NCBI GenBank assembly: GCA_050331455.1
Contig: JBHJGV010000029.1
Location: forward strand, 51,076-115,075
Source: CAYUYV01 sp050331455
Lineage (GTDB): Bacteria > Pseudomonadota > Alphaproteobacteria > JAJFIK01
Direction of reading: 5' to 3'
DNA length: 64,000 bases
Position 1 is the stretch's first letter. Each line of letters begins with the position of its first letter. Shown piece by piece: positions 11,120 to 19,943 of this stretch. The position numbers and the translations under genes are program-made. The notes below the pieces were generated by a model. It searched no databases. It was not told the origin of the DNA and saw only the letters and a list, made by a program, of their open reading frames with translations.

Positions 11120-11155
11120 GGTGCCCGGAGACGATCCGGACACCTCTTTTCTTTT
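11120..11155. terminator. Probable bidirectional rho-independent terminator
   Basis: A 9-bp stem (11120-11128 with 11136-11144, one mismatch) is followed by a T-rich tract at 11145-11155 and preceded by an A-run at about 11112-11117. It sits between the convergent RTX and gmk genes and could serve both. Confidence 0.65.
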
Positions 11156-11190
11156 CGCCCGATCCGCCAGCTCAATCTGAACAAGAGGGG

Positions 11191-11844
11191 TCAGGGGGAA
11201 TGGGGCTCGACGGCGTCGGACCCGGTCCGCAGTTTGGCAACGAAATCGGTGAGGCCAATCTGGCGCTGCCGGCGCAGGCGTTCCGCGGTAAGAATGGCGC
11301 ACACCTGCCCCAGCGCCTCGGTGCGATCCCGGTTCACGATGACATAGTCATATTCGGCCCAGTGGCTCATTTCCGTGCCCGCCTGGGCCATACGCCGGGC
11401 CACGACATCTTCCGGATCGGAGGCACGATTGCGCAGGCGGGTTTCGAGTTCCGTCCAGGACGGCGGCAGAATGAACACCCGGACAAGATCGTTGAGCGCA
11501 TTGCGCTCCAGTTGCTGGGCCCCCTGCCAGTCGATGTCGAACAGCACATCCCGGCCCGAAGCCAGGGCCTCCTCCACGGGGGCCCGCGGCGTGCCGTACC
11601 GGTTCCCGAAGACCTCGGCATATTCCAGAAGGGCACCGTCGCGCACCATGGCCTCGAAGGCCTCGACACTGCGAAAATGATATTCGCGGCCATTCTGTTC
11701 GCCAGGACGGGGCGCGCGCGTCGTGACGGATACGGACAGCTCGATCAGCTGATCCGCCTCCAACAGGCCTTTTGCAAGGGTGGATTTGCCCGCCCCCGAG
11801 GGCGAGGACAGGACGAACATCATGCCGCGGCGCTCGATCACCAT
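11191..11844 (-). CDS. gmk: Guanylate kinase
   Basis: Phosphorylates GMP to GDP with ATP in the cytoplasm. The protein is 217 residues, normal for the family. The P-loop SPSGAGKST lies at about residues 14-22, followed by the GMP-binding segment with TTRAPRPGE and Y-H-F. The frame is open further upstream, but ATG at 11844 is preferred because a GGAGGA ribosome-binding site precedes it and homologues begin there. It is last in the fab-mltG-yicC run on the minus strand, 91 nt after yicC. The yicC-gmk pairing is common in proteobacteria. Confidence 0.95.
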   Translation of the reverse strand: MVIERRGMMFVLSSPSGAGKSTLAKGLLEADQLIELSVSVTTRAPRPGEQNGREYHFRSVEAFEAMVRDGALLEYAEVFGNRYGTPRAPVEEALASGRDVLFDIDWQGAQQLERNALNDLVRVFILPPSWTELETRLRNRASDPEDVVARRMAQAGTEMSHWAEYDYVIVNRDRTEALGQVCAILTAERLRRQRQIGLTDFVAKLRTGSDAVEPHSP

Positions 11845-11880
11845 GGCTTCCTCCGATCCCGCGCCGTTGCTCCCGTCCTG

Positions 11881-11919
11881 GGCTCCCGTCCGGGGCTCCC
11901 GTCCGGGGCTCCCGTCCGG
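11881..11919. repeat. 13-nt tandem repeat, three exact copies
   Basis: Three perfect head-to-tail copies of GGCTCCCGTCCGG, plus a degraded copy at about 11869-11880, fill the gap between the yicC stop and the gmk ribosome-binding site. Confidence 0.85.
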
Positions 11920-11935
11920 GTCGACGCCTGGGTGA

Positions 11936-12859
11936 CTATTCCACGTTCTGGATCTGCTCGCGCATCTGATCAATGACGGCCTTCAGCTCCAGGCCGATGC
12001 GGGTCAGGGCCAGATCGGACGATTTGGAGCAGAGAGTATTGGCTTCCCGGTTAAATTCCTGGCTCAGAAAATCGAACCGGCGCCCGACGGCCCCGCCGCC
12101 CGCCAGGAGATCCCGCGCCGCCTGGGCATGGGCACGCAATCGATCCAGTTCCTCGGTGATATCGGCCTTGGTCATCAAGAGGGCGGCTTCTTGATGGAGC
12201 CGCTCTTCGGACAGGGCCTGGTCTTCGAGCAGGGCACTCACCTGGAGGCGCAGGCGCTCCCGCAATCGGTCGGGCTGGGCAGCGGCACAGGAGGCCGCCT
12301 CGTCCACCAGCGTTTCGAGGGTGGCGATCTGGCCGCCAATGGTCTGGGTAAGGGCCCGCCCCTCCTCTGCACGCGCGGTTTCCAGGGCCTCAAGAGCCTT
12401 TTCGAGGCTGTCAGTCAGGGCCTCCATCCGCGCGGCCCGTTCCTCCTCGCTCTCCTCAGGCTCCTGCACATCAAGCACGCCCCGCAGGGACAAAATGCCC
12501 TCAAGAGCCGGCGCAGGCGCATCGGGGACGCGCTCGCGCAACGGCGCGAGGACGCTGAGCACCTGGTCGAGGGCGTCCCTGTTCACGGACAGGGTCGCCG
12601 CCCCGCCGGAGCGGGCGATCTGCAAACCGATCTGCAGCGAGCCGCGCTTGAACCGGGCGGCCGCCCGCTTGCGCGCCTCCTGCTCCAGCACCTCAAGACC
12701 CGAGGGCACCCGCACCCGCATGTCGAGGCCCTTGCCGTTCACGCTGCGCAACTCCCAGGCCCAGTGATGGGCGCCGTGGCTCGCCTCGACACGGGCAAAG
12801 CCGGTCATGCTGGCGAGCGTCACCCCTTCCGGATCATGCCGCTTGGTCCGCCCGGCCAT
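11936..12859 (-). CDS. yicC: YicC family endoribonuclease
   Basis: A 307-residue protein with the family's hallmark N-terminal SMTGFAR motif (about residues 17-23), a central R-S-V-N-G-K segment, and a C-terminal DUF1732 region rich in charged helices. YicC/YloC proteins are reported RNases that act on RNA ends and small RNAs. ATG at 12859 overlaps the mltG stop by one base (TGATG), so it is probably translated by coupling. A TTG one codon upstream is also in frame. Initiation could instead be closer to the SMTGFAR motif, because the first 16 residues are not typical of the family. Confidence 0.9.
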   Translation of the reverse strand: MAGRTKRHDPEGVTLASMTGFARVEASHGAHHWAWELRSVNGKGLDMRVRVPSGLEVLEQEARKRAAARFKRGSLQIGLQIARSGGAATLSVNRDALDQVLSVLAPLRERVPDAPAPALEGILSLRGVLDVQEPEESEEERAARMEALTDSLEKALEALETARAEEGRALTQTIGGQIATLETLVDEAASCAAAQPDRLRERLRLQVSALLEDQALSEERLHQEAALLMTKADITEELDRLRAHAQAARDLLAGGGAVGRRFDFLSQEFNREANTLCSKSSDLALTRIGLELKAVIDQMREQIQNVE

Positions 12860-13866
12860 CAACGCTGCCCCTTTTCCCGCTGGACGCGCCGCCAGCGCGC
12901 GACATTCTCGTTGTGCTCTTTGAGCGTTTTCGCAAAGACATGGCCGCCCGTGCCGTCGGCGACGAAATAGAGAAAGTCCGTCTGGGGCGGATTGAGAACG
13001 GCGGCGATGGCCGCCCGTCCGGGATTGGCGATCGGCGTGGGCGGAAGGCCGCCTTTCACATAGGTATTGTAAGGATTGTCCGCATCGAGATCGCTGCGCC
13101 GAATGCGCCGGCCCAGAGGCCGTCCCTTGGTGATCGGGTAAATCACGGTCGGATCGGACTGGAGACGCATTCCCTTGCGCAAGCGGTTGACGAAAACCGA
13201 GGCCACGAGAGGCCGTTCATCCGCAAGGCCGGTTTCTTTTTCGACGATGGACGCCAGGATCAGCGCTTCATAGGGCGTCGCGAGGGGCAGGTCGGCGGCC
13301 CGATCGTCCCACAGGGCATCCAGCACCGCGCGCTTGTCCGCCTGCATCCTTGCAAGCAGATCCATCCGGGTGGTGCCGCGCTGGAAGAGATAGGTCTCCG
13401 GCAGGAGCAGGCCTTCCTCGGGCGGGTCCGTCACCTCTCCCACAAGGACCGGATCCGCGCGCAGCAAATCGACGACCTGGGCCACGGAATAGCCCTCGGG
13501 CACGGTGAGCCGGTGCAGGATCGATTTGCCTTGGGTCAGGATATCCAGAATCTTGGCCATGCTGGCCCGGCTCGGAATGGCGTATTCCCCAGCCTTCAGA
13601 TTGCTGCCGCGTCCCTGGATCCGGGCCGCCAGGGAGAAGATCCTGGCCTGGGTGATCACGCCTCGGGCCTCGAGCCGCCGGGCGATGGTCCCCAGGCCGA
13701 TCCCCCGCTCTAAAAGCACCACCGTCTGGGCGGCCCGGTCGGGTGCCGCCGGTCCCGGCGCCTCGAAACGATGCTTTCCGTACAAAAACAGGCCCCCGGC
13801 GCCCAGCCCTGCCACGAGGACGAGCACGGCGGAAAGGCCGAACAGGATCTTCAGGAGACGAAGCAC
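12859..13866 (-). CDS. mltG: Endolytic murein transglycosylase MltG
   Basis: Inner-membrane lytic transglycosylase that cuts nascent glycan strands and is thought to set peptidoglycan chain length. The 335-residue protein has one N-terminal membrane segment (about residues 5-29), a LysM-like region, and the YceG catalytic core with ASIVEKET (E209/E211 area), the conserved DPTVIYP, and NPYNTYxxxGLPPTPIANPG near the end. The start is GTG at 13866 with an AAAGGAA element about 10 nt upstream. It lies 28 nt downstream of fabF and overlaps yicC by one base, in the usual alphaproteobacterial arrangement. Confidence 0.93.
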   Translation of the reverse strand: MLRLLKILFGLSAVLVLVAGLGAGGLFLYGKHRFEAPGPAAPDRAAQTVVLLERGIGLGTIARRLEARGVITQARIFSLAARIQGRGSNLKAGEYAIPSRASMAKILDILTQGKSILHRLTVPEGYSVAQVVDLLRADPVLVGEVTDPPEEGLLLPETYLFQRGTTRMDLLARMQADKRAVLDALWDDRAADLPLATPYEALILASIVEKETGLADERPLVASVFVNRLRKGMRLQSDPTVIYPITKGRPLGRRIRRSDLDADNPYNTYVKGGLPPTPIANPGRAAIAAVLNPPQTDFLYFVADGTGGHVFAKTLKEHNENVARWRRVQREKGQR

Positions 13867-13894
13867 GGGGCCGGTTCCTTTCCCGCCGGCGGGA

Positions 13895-15160
13895 TCACGC
13901 GGGCGGCTTGACCATGACCAGGGTGGCGTTGGTGCCGCCGAACCCGAAGGAATTGGAGAGCACCGTGTTGATCTCCCGCTTGCGCGGCGTCAGCGGCACC
14001 AGATCGAGCGCGGTGTCCACGGAGGGATCTTCCAGGTTCAGGGTCGCCGGGGCGATCGAGTCCCGCATGGCGAGAATGCCGAAAATGGCTTCCACGGCGC
14101 CGGCCGCGCCCAGCAGATGGCCGATGGAGGATTTCGTGGACGACATGGCGATGTTGCTCGCCGCATTGCCCACGAGTCGCTCCACTGCACGCACTTCGAT
14201 CTCGTCGCCCTTGGGCGTCGAAGTGCCGTGGGCGTTGATATAGTCGATATCGGCTGGTTCCAATCCCGCCCGGGCCAGCGCCATCTTCATGGAGCGATAG
14301 CCCCCGTCGCCGTCCTCGGCCGGCGCCGTGATGTGAAAGGCGTCCCCGGACAATCCGTATCCCACCACCTCGGCATAGATCGGCGCGCCGCGGGCGCGGG
14401 CATGCTCCAATTCTTCAAGCACGACGATCCCGGCGCCTTCACCCATCACGAAGCCGTCCCGTCGGCGATCATAGGGCCGGGAGGCTTTTTCCGGGGTGTC
14501 GTTGAACCCGGTGGACAGGGCACGGGAAGCGGCGAAGCCGGCAATGCCCAGGGGACTGATCGCGGCCTCGGCACCGCCGGCGACCATGACATCCGCGTCG
14601 TCGAGGGCGATCAGGCGGGCCGCATCGCCGATGGCATGGGCGCCCGTGGAGCAGGCCGTCACCACGGCGTGGTTGGGCCCCTTGAGGCCAAAACGGATGG
14701 AGACCTGGCCGGACAGCAGATTGATCAGTGCACTGGGGATGAAGAAGGGACTGACCTTGCGTGGACCCTTTTCATGCAGCGTGATCGCGGTTTTTTCGAT
14801 GGTCGGCAGCCCGCCGATGCCTGACCCGATCAGAACGCCGGCGCGGCACGCGGCCTCGTCATTGGCCGGTTTGTAGGCCGCGTGGTCCATGGCCTGCTGG
14901 GCCGCCGCAAGCCCAAAAATGATGAAATCGTCGAGCCGGCGTTGTTCCCGTGGCTCCACCCAGTCGTCGGCATTGAAGGCCGTGTCGGACCCGTCGCCGC
15001 GCCGGAGTTGGCAAGCGACTTTAGCCGGGAGCGCAGAGGTGTCGAAGCCTTCGATGAGCTTTGCTCCGGAGCGCCCCTCGATCAGGTTGCGCCAGGTGGT
15101 TTCGACACCGGTTCCAAGGGGGGTGACGAGCCCGAGGCCCGTGACGACGACGCGACGCAT
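13895..15160 (-). CDS. fabF: 3-oxoacyl-ACP synthase II (KAS II)
   Basis: Condenses malonyl-ACP with acyl-ACP during fatty-acid elongation. At 421 residues it is full length. The Cys-His-His triad is visible as C170 in TACSTGAH, H311 in NAHGTSTPKGD and H348 in KSSIGHLLGAAG. The frame extends 14 codons upstream, but ATG at 15160 (MRRVVVTGLG) fits the family and has a GAGGA box in front. It follows acpP on the same strand, its natural substrate carrier, with a 246-nt gap containing small tandem repeats. Confidence 0.96.
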   Translation of the reverse strand: MRRVVVTGLGLVTPLGTGVETTWRNLIEGRSGAKLIEGFDTSALPAKVACQLRRGDGSDTAFNADDWVEPREQRRLDDFIIFGLAAAQQAMDHAAYKPANDEAACRAGVLIGSGIGGLPTIEKTAITLHEKGPRKVSPFFIPSALINLLSGQVSIRFGLKGPNHAVVTACSTGAHAIGDAARLIALDDADVMVAGGAEAAISPLGIAGFAASRALSTGFNDTPEKASRPYDRRRDGFVMGEGAGIVVLEELEHARARGAPIYAEVVGYGLSGDAFHITAPAEDGDGGYRSMKMALARAGLEPADIDYINAHGTSTPKGDEIEVRAVERLVGNAASNIAMSSTKSSIGHLLGAAGAVEAIFGILAMRDSIAPATLNLEDPSVDTALDLVPLTPRKREINTVLSNSFGFGGTNATLVMVKPPA

Positions 15161-15224
15161 GGCAATCCTCACATCACATTTTTTTTCGTTACCGCGTTCC
15201 ATTCGTCAGCATACGCCATACTGC

Positions 15225-15254
15225 GCCATGGGCCTTCCCGCCATGGGCCTCCCC
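15225..15254. repeat. 15-nt tandem repeat, two copies
   Basis: Two adjacent near-identical 15-nt units (GCCATGGGCCTTCCC, then one substitution) in the acpP-fabF gap. Confidence 0.75.
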
Positions 15255-15377
15255 GGTGTGACGAGACGGGCCGAACACGACGGCGCGTTTGCCGATACAC
15301 GCGTCAACGCCCGTTAAGCTCCGCCCCCCGCACAATGCCGGGCACCGGCCGGTGCCAAGGCGCGAGGCCCCGGCCCG

Positions 15378-15405
15378 GCAGACCCGGCCCAGCAGACCCG
15401 GCCCA
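15378..15405. repeat. 14-nt tandem repeat, two copies
   Basis: Two exact copies of GCAGACCCGGCCCA lie immediately 3' of the acpP stop codon (minus strand). Confidence 0.8.
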
Positions 15406-15406
15406 G

Positions 15407-15643
15407 TCAGGCGTTTTTGCTTTTCAGGAACTCGATCGCAGCGCCGACGGTCTGGATGGTTTCCGCGGCATCATCGGGAATCTCGACCCCGAATTCCTCT
15501 TCGAAGGCCATGACCAGTTCCACCGTGTCCAGGCTGTCCGCACCCAGATCATCAATGAAATTGGCGGTCTCCACGACCTTGTCGGCCTCCACATTGAGAT
15601 GCTCGACGACGATCTTCTTTACGCGTTCTGCGATGTCACTCAT
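15407..15643 (-). CDS. acpP: Acyl carrier protein
   Basis: A 78-residue acidic protein that carries growing acyl chains on a 4'-phosphopantetheine arm. The modification site is Ser37 in the GADSLDTVEL motif. Length, acidity and the E-F-x-V-E-I-P-D-D helix are typical. The start ATG at 15643 follows a GAGGAAC ribosome-binding site. It sits between fabG and fabF, the classical order. Confidence 0.97.
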   Translation of the reverse strand: MSDIAERVKKIVVEHLNVEADKVVETANFIDDLGADSLDTVELVMAFEEEFGVEIPDDAAETIQTVGAAIEFLKSKNA

Positions 15644-15806
15644 TGTTCTCGTTCCTCAGGTGGCGCCCGGCCCCGCACCTGTCCACCGGGCATTTTAAAA
15701 CGGGATCTGGAGTTCAACGCCTGGGCGGGACCAGCTCCATCCTCTCGAAATCGGTCCGGGCAGGACTGGCGTCATGCCTGGGGTGTCGCCTGGCCGTGCC
15801 AGGGGA

Positions 15807-16544
15807 TCAGATCATGGCCATGCCGCCATTCACATGCAGCGTCTGCCCCGTCATATATGCCGCTTCGTCACTTGCCACATAAACCACGGCCGCGGCGATG
15901 TCATCCGGCGTGCCCATGCGACCGGCCGGAACCATGATGTTGATCCGTTCTTTCTGGGCCTCGTCAAGGGATGCGGTCATCGCAGTCTCGATAAAGCCCG
16001 GCGCAATGCAGTTGACGGTGATGTTCCTGCTGGCGACTTCCTGGGCCAGCGCCTTGGACATACCGATCAGGCCGGCTTTCGAGGCGGCGTAATTGCCCTG
16101 GCCCGGATTGCCGGTCACGCCCACGACCGAGGTGATGGGAATGATGCGCCCCCAGCGGCGCTTCATCATGCCCCGCAGACAACCGCGCATGAGCAGGAAG
16201 GTCGATGTCAGATTGACCGCCAGGACGTCATCCCATTCGGCATCCTTCATCCGCATGAACAGATTGTCCCGGGTGATGCCCGCATTGGCCACCAAGATAT
16301 CGAGGCCGCCAAGGGCCTCCTCCGCCCTTCCGGCCAGGGCGCCGACGGCGTCGCGATCCGCAAGATTGCAGGTGAGCGCCGTGGCCCGGTCGCCGAGCGT
16401 GTCCTTGAGGGCGTCGAGGGCGTCGGCGCGGGTGCCTGACAGGGCCACATGGGCGCCCCGAGCATGGAGGGCCTGGGCGATCGCGCTGCCGATCCCGCCA
16501 CTGGCCCCCGTCACCAGGGCCTTCTTTCCGGTCAGGTCAAACAT
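15807..16544 (-). CDS. fabG: 3-oxoacyl-ACP reductase
   Basis: NADPH-dependent reduction of 3-oxoacyl-ACP. A 245-residue short-chain dehydrogenase with the nucleotide-binding TGASGGIG (residues 12-19), NAGITRDN (87-94), and the catalytic set N111, S139, Y152 and K156. The C-terminal GQTLHVNGGMAM is characteristic of FabG. It lies 56 nt downstream of fabD, with a 163-nt gap before acpP. Confidence 0.96.
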   Translation of the reverse strand: MFDLTGKKALVTGASGGIGSAIAQALHARGAHVALSGTRADALDALKDTLGDRATALTCNLADRDAVGALAGRAEEALGGLDILVANAGITRDNLFMRMKDAEWDDVLAVNLTSTFLLMRGCLRGMMKRRWGRIIPITSVVGVTGNPGQGNYAASKAGLIGMSKALAQEVASRNITVNCIAPGFIETAMTASLDEAQKERINIMVPAGRMGTPDDIAAAVVYVASDEAAYMTGQTLHVNGGMAMI

Positions 16545-16600
16545 TCAAAGCCTTTGTTTCGTCATCGCCGCGACTCCGATGCACGCGCGCGTGCAGCATC

Positions 16601-17545
16601 TCACAGCAGTTTTGCAAACGCGTCCACATCCGCCGGCGTTTCGACCGCGTGGCACCGCAGCCCCCGGTGGATCCGTTTGTGCATGCCCGTCAAGACCTTG
16701 CCGGCCCCGACCTCTACGATCCCCTCGACGCCCTGGTCGACCATATGCAGGATCGATTCCCGCCAGCGAACCCGACCGGTGATCTGATCGCGCAACAGGG
16801 TGCGGATGGTCTCCGGATCGCCGACGGCATCGGCCGTGACATTGGCGACAATGGGCACGACCGGCGCCTGGATGGGCACGGCCGCCAGGGCCTCGGCCAT
16901 CGCCTCGGCCGCCGGCTCCATCAACGGGCAATGGAACGGGGCGCTGACGGGCAGCAGCACGCCCTTCTTGGCGCCGGCTTCCTTGGCCCGCTCCAGCGCC
17001 GCCTCAATGGCTTCCCGATGGCCCGAAATCACCACCTGGCCGGGCGCGTTGTCGTTCGCGATGGCGCAGACCTGGCCCCCAGCCGCGCCGGGGACCACCT
17101 TGGTCGCCACGTCGTCGATATCGATGGCCAGCAGGGCCGCCATGGCACCCACACCGACGGGAACGGCGGCCTGCATGGCCTGGCCCCGGGTGCGCAACAG
17201 GCGCGCCGTGTCCGCGACGCTCAAGGCCTTGCCCGAAGCAAGGGCGGAATACTCCCCAAGGGAATGGCCGGCCAGGAAGCGGGCATGGCGGCTGAGATCG
17301 AGGCCCGCTTCGCTTTCCAGGACCCGGATCACGGCGAGGCTGGTCGCCATGAGGGCCGGCTGGGCATTTTCCGTGAGCGTCAGATCGGCTTCGGGCCCCT
17401 CCCACATGATCCGGGTGAGCCGGATGTCCAGCGCATCGTCCACTTCCTCGAAGATCAGCCGCGCCGCGGGAAAGGCATCCGCCAGGGCCCGGCCCATGCC
17501 GACGGTCTGGGACCCCTGTCCGGGAAAAGTAAAGGCGCGTGCCAT
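16601..17545 (-). CDS. fabD: Malonyl-CoA:ACP transacylase
   Basis: Transfers malonyl from CoA to ACP. The 314-residue protein has the GQGSQ oxyanion motif (residues 9-13), the nucleophile Ser95 in GHSLGEY, R120 in the TRGQAMQ segment and H205 in APFHCPLM. ATG at 17545 has a GGAGTGAG element just upstream. It is first in the minus-strand fab cluster and divergent from rpsF across 407 nt. Confidence 0.96.
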   Translation of the reverse strand: MARAFTFPGQGSQTVGMGRALADAFPAARLIFEEVDDALDIRLTRIMWEGPEADLTLTENAQPALMATSLAVIRVLESEAGLDLSRHARFLAGHSLGEYSALASGKALSVADTARLLRTRGQAMQAAVPVGVGAMAALLAIDIDDVATKVVPGAAGGQVCAIANDNAPGQVVISGHREAIEAALERAKEAGAKKGVLLPVSAPFHCPLMEPAAEAMAEALAAVPIQAPVVPIVANVTADAVGDPETIRTLLRDQITGRVRWRESILHMVDQGVEGIVEVGAGKVLTGMHKRIHRGLRCHAVETPADVDAFAKLL

Positions 17546-17706
17546 GGCTCACTCCGTGCTGGGCGGCGGCCGAAAAGACCGTCCGCGGGCCGGGATCATG
17601 CGGCCCCGCCGGCGCAATCGCGCAGACGACACGCAGGAGCGCCGGAAATGCGCGTGGGTTTGGCCGAAATCCACGGGGCCTGTCAAGCAGGCGTGCAAAG
17701 ACAGGC

Positions 17707-17734
17707 TTGTCACCGGTCTGCACGTGGCTATAGT
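17707..17734 (+). promoter_or_regulatory. Candidate sigma-70-type promoter of the rpsF operon
   Basis: TTGTCA (17707-17712) and TATAGT (17729-17734) are separated by 16 nt. This is the best match in the fabD-rpsF gap and faces rpsF. It predicts a leader of roughly 210 nt. Confidence 0.5.
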
Positions 17735-17740
17735 GCGCGC

Positions 17741-17952
17741 CTTCCCTGGCGGAAGTGAAGACTTGGCGGTCCGGACACCGGACCTCTGCGGCGTCCCTCG
17801 ACGACGACGAGGTTCCGGCCGGCAGGCCCCGCGACGGGTCTGCTCCAGTCCGCGATCCACCGGATGCGCTCAAGGTCGGTCTTTTGGCCGGCCGTTGAGC
17901 GGTTCCGCCGTCCGGTCTTCGAATTCAACGATCACAATGATGTGGAGTCGCC
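17741..17952 (+). promoter_or_regulatory. Long rpsF 5' leader, possible S6:S18 autoregulatory RNA
   Basis: The rest of the 407-nt fabD-rpsF gap holds no convincing gene. It is GC-rich with several complementary CCGG/GGCC stretches able to fold. S6:S18-binding leaders before rpsF are known in many bacteria. That this is one is inferred only from position and length. A GTGGAG ribosome-binding site precedes ATG 17953. Confidence 0.3.
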
Positions 17953-18453
17953 ATGCCGCTTTACGAGCATGTGTATATTGCGAGACAGGACGTCTCGCAG
18001 CAGCAGGTCGATCAGATTACCGCCCATATGCGGGGGATCATCGAGGAACACGGCGGAACCATCGCCAAAACCGAATATTGGGGCTTGCGCAACCTCGCCT
18101 ATAAAGTCCGCAAAAACCGCAAAGGGCATTATGTCCTTATGAATCTCGACGCTACGCCCGATGCCATCGGCGAGATGGAGCGTCAGATGCGGTTCCACGA
18201 AGACATCATGCGCTTCGTGACCCTGAAAGTGGACAAGCACGAAACCGGTCCATCGGCCGTGTTGCAGAACCGGGGCGGCGGCCGGGACGACCGGCGCGGC
18301 GGCCGGGGCCGCGGCGACAGGGATCGGGGTGATCGTGGAGACCGCGGCGACAGAGGCGATCGCGCAGACCGGGGCGATCGCGCAGACCGGGGCGATCGTG
18401 GCGATCGCGGAGACCGCCCCCCCAGACCGCCCCGCGAGTCCGAGGGCCAGTGA
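17953..18453 (+). CDS. rpsF: 30S ribosomal protein bS6 with Arg-Gly-Asp-rich tail
   Basis: Component of the 30S platform, pairing with bS18. Residues 1-100 are a regular bS6 domain starting MPLYEHVYIARQD, with the Y-W-G-L-R-N-L-A-Y-K and K-G-H-Y-V-L segments. Residues 108-166 form a low-complexity basic tail of repeated (R)GDR/ADR units, encoded by imperfect 18-nt DNA repeats (about 18310-18420). E. coli bS6 has an acidic, glutamate-extended tail, so a long Arg/Gly/Asp tail is unusual. First gene of rpsF-rpsR-DUF2232-rplI. Confidence 0.96.
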   Translation: MPLYEHVYIARQDVSQQQVDQITAHMRGIIEEHGGTIAKTEYWGLRNLAYKVRKNRKGHYVLMNLDATPDAIGEMERQMRFHEDIMRFVTLKVDKHETGPSAVLQNRGGGRDDRRGGRGRGDRDRGDRGDRGDRGDRADRGDRADRGDRGDRGDRPPRPPRESEGQ

Positions 18454-18521
18454 CGCCGTCGCGTCGCCCGCACCGCAATCCGCCATTCAACGCCATCACC
18501 TTTGCGTGAAAGGATCTGTCC

Positions 18522-18776
18522 ATGTCCGACGCCAAGATTCCCCAGGTGCCCGTGAGGCGCCCGTTCTTCCGCCGCCGGAAGTCCTGCCCTTTTTCAGGGC
18601 CCGGCGCTCCCGCCATTGATTGGAAGGACACCCGCCTGCTCCAGCGCTTTCTTTCGGAGCGGGGCAAGATCGTGCCAAGCCGCATCACCGCCGTCTCCGC
18701 GAAGAAACAACGGGAATTGGCCCGCGCCATCAAACGGGCCCGCTTCATGGCCCTGTTGCCCTATGTGGGCGACTGA
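18522..18776 (+). CDS. rpsR: 30S ribosomal protein bS18
   Basis: An 84-residue basic protein that binds bS6 and 16S rRNA. The family core is clear: RRPFFRRRKSCPFSG, then DWKDTRLLQRFLSERGKI and the C-terminal K-K-Q-R-E-L-A-R-A-I-K-R-A-R. It starts at ATG 18522 after an AAGGA box, 68 nt downstream of rpsF. Confidence 0.97.
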   Translation: MSDAKIPQVPVRRPFFRRRKSCPFSGPGAPAIDWKDTRLLQRFLSERGKIVPSRITAVSAKKQRELARAIKRARFMALLPYVGD

Positions 18777-18879
18777 CGGATCCTAAAGGTCCGGCGCGGG
18801 CCGGACCGGTTGGACGCGGCCCCTCTTACGCCCCCGGGGCGATGGCACAGAGTGGGGCGCAGAGTGGAAAGGGATCAGG

Positions 18880-19902
18880 ATGGCGAGCGAGCGGGCCGTG
18901 CAGCGGGACTGGATCATTGCGATCGCGGCGGGGCTCGTCAGTGCCCTGATGTTCCTGTCCATGTTGACGGGCAACCTGTTCTCACTGCTGCTCGTCTATC
19001 TGGCACCGCTGCCCCTCGTCCTGATGGGCCTGGGCTGGGGTCCGGCGGTCAGCAGCATGGCCGCCATCGCCGGCACCCTCATCCTGGCCATCGCGGTCAA
19101 TCTGAGCATCGCCGCGATTTTCGGGCTGTTCTATGCGGCGCCCCTGGTGTTCCTGACACGGATCGCCCTGCGCCATGCCGGGGAGGACGAGGCAAAGGCC
19201 GAAAACGTCCAGGCCTGGTACCCCGCGGGGCGGATTTTGACTTGGATCGTCGGGATCGCGCTTGCGCTGTTCCTGGCCGTCCAATTGGGCCTCACGGCGC
19301 CCTATGGCGGCCTTGTCCCGGTGATCGAGGCCCAGCTTGAAGAGATGGTGCCCAATCCGGAGGTCTTTCTGAGCCAGTTTCGGGAGGCGGGCGCGGATAT
19401 GACCAAGGATGAGTTCTTCGGCCTCATGGCCCGGACCATTCCGGGCATTGTGGCCCTGTTCTGGTGCGCGGTGATGGTGCTCAACCTCACGCTGGGCCAG
19501 ACGATCGTCAAATTGTCGGGGCGCAATCTGCGGCCCGATTTCGACTGGCTTCAGGTCGATCTGCCTTTTGGCCTCGCCCTTGCCCTCGCAGCGGCCATGG
19601 TGGCGGCCTTTCTGCCTGCGGGGATTGGCTTTATCGGCGGCACGGCGGCGGTCATCCTCGCCGCGCCCTATTTCCTGACCGGCCTGATCACGGCCCACAG
19701 CGTGAGTGCCGGCTGGGTGGCGCGCAGCGACATGCCCGGCGTCACGGGGGGCCTGCGCATGGTCGCACTCGCTTTTCTCTACCTTTTGCTGCTGGCGCCC
19801 CAGGGCATCGGCGCTCAACTGATCAGCCTGCTGGGCATTCTGGATCAATGGTTCAGTCTTCGCCGCCGCTTCGCGGCCGATCCCGCAGCCGGGACGGCCT
19901 GA
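18880..19902 (+). CDS. DUF2232 multi-pass membrane protein
   Basis: A 340-residue hydrophobic protein with about eight predicted membrane segments, beginning near residue 10. Proteins of the DUF2232/YybS type recur between rpsR and rplI in alphaproteobacteria, and this position supports the assignment. Function is unknown. Charged loops lie at about residues 95-112 and 148-185. Its start ATG 18880 follows AAAGGGATCAGG, and rplI begins 41 nt after its stop, so all four genes probably share one transcript. Confidence 0.8.
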   Translation: MASERAVQRDWIIAIAAGLVSALMFLSMLTGNLFSLLLVYLAPLPLVLMGLGWGPAVSSMAAIAGTLILAIAVNLSIAAIFGLFYAAPLVFLTRIALRHAGEDEAKAENVQAWYPAGRILTWIVGIALALFLAVQLGLTAPYGGLVPVIEAQLEEMVPNPEVFLSQFREAGADMTKDEFFGLMARTIPGIVALFWCAVMVLNLTLGQTIVKLSGRNLRPDFDWLQVDLPFGLALALAAAMVAAFLPAGIGFIGGTAAVILAAPYFLTGLITAHSVSAGWVARSDMPGVTGGLRMVALAFLYLLLLAPQGIGAQLISLLGILDQWFSLRRRFAADPAAGTA

Positions 19903-19943
19903 CGCCGACGGACGAGACGAGTACACGCTAAGGAGACGACGTC

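Noticed and set aside
18300..18425. CRISPR-like regular repeats
   Set aside because: The repeats are contiguous 18-nt units coding the Arg/Gly/Asp tail of bS6, with no unique spacers.
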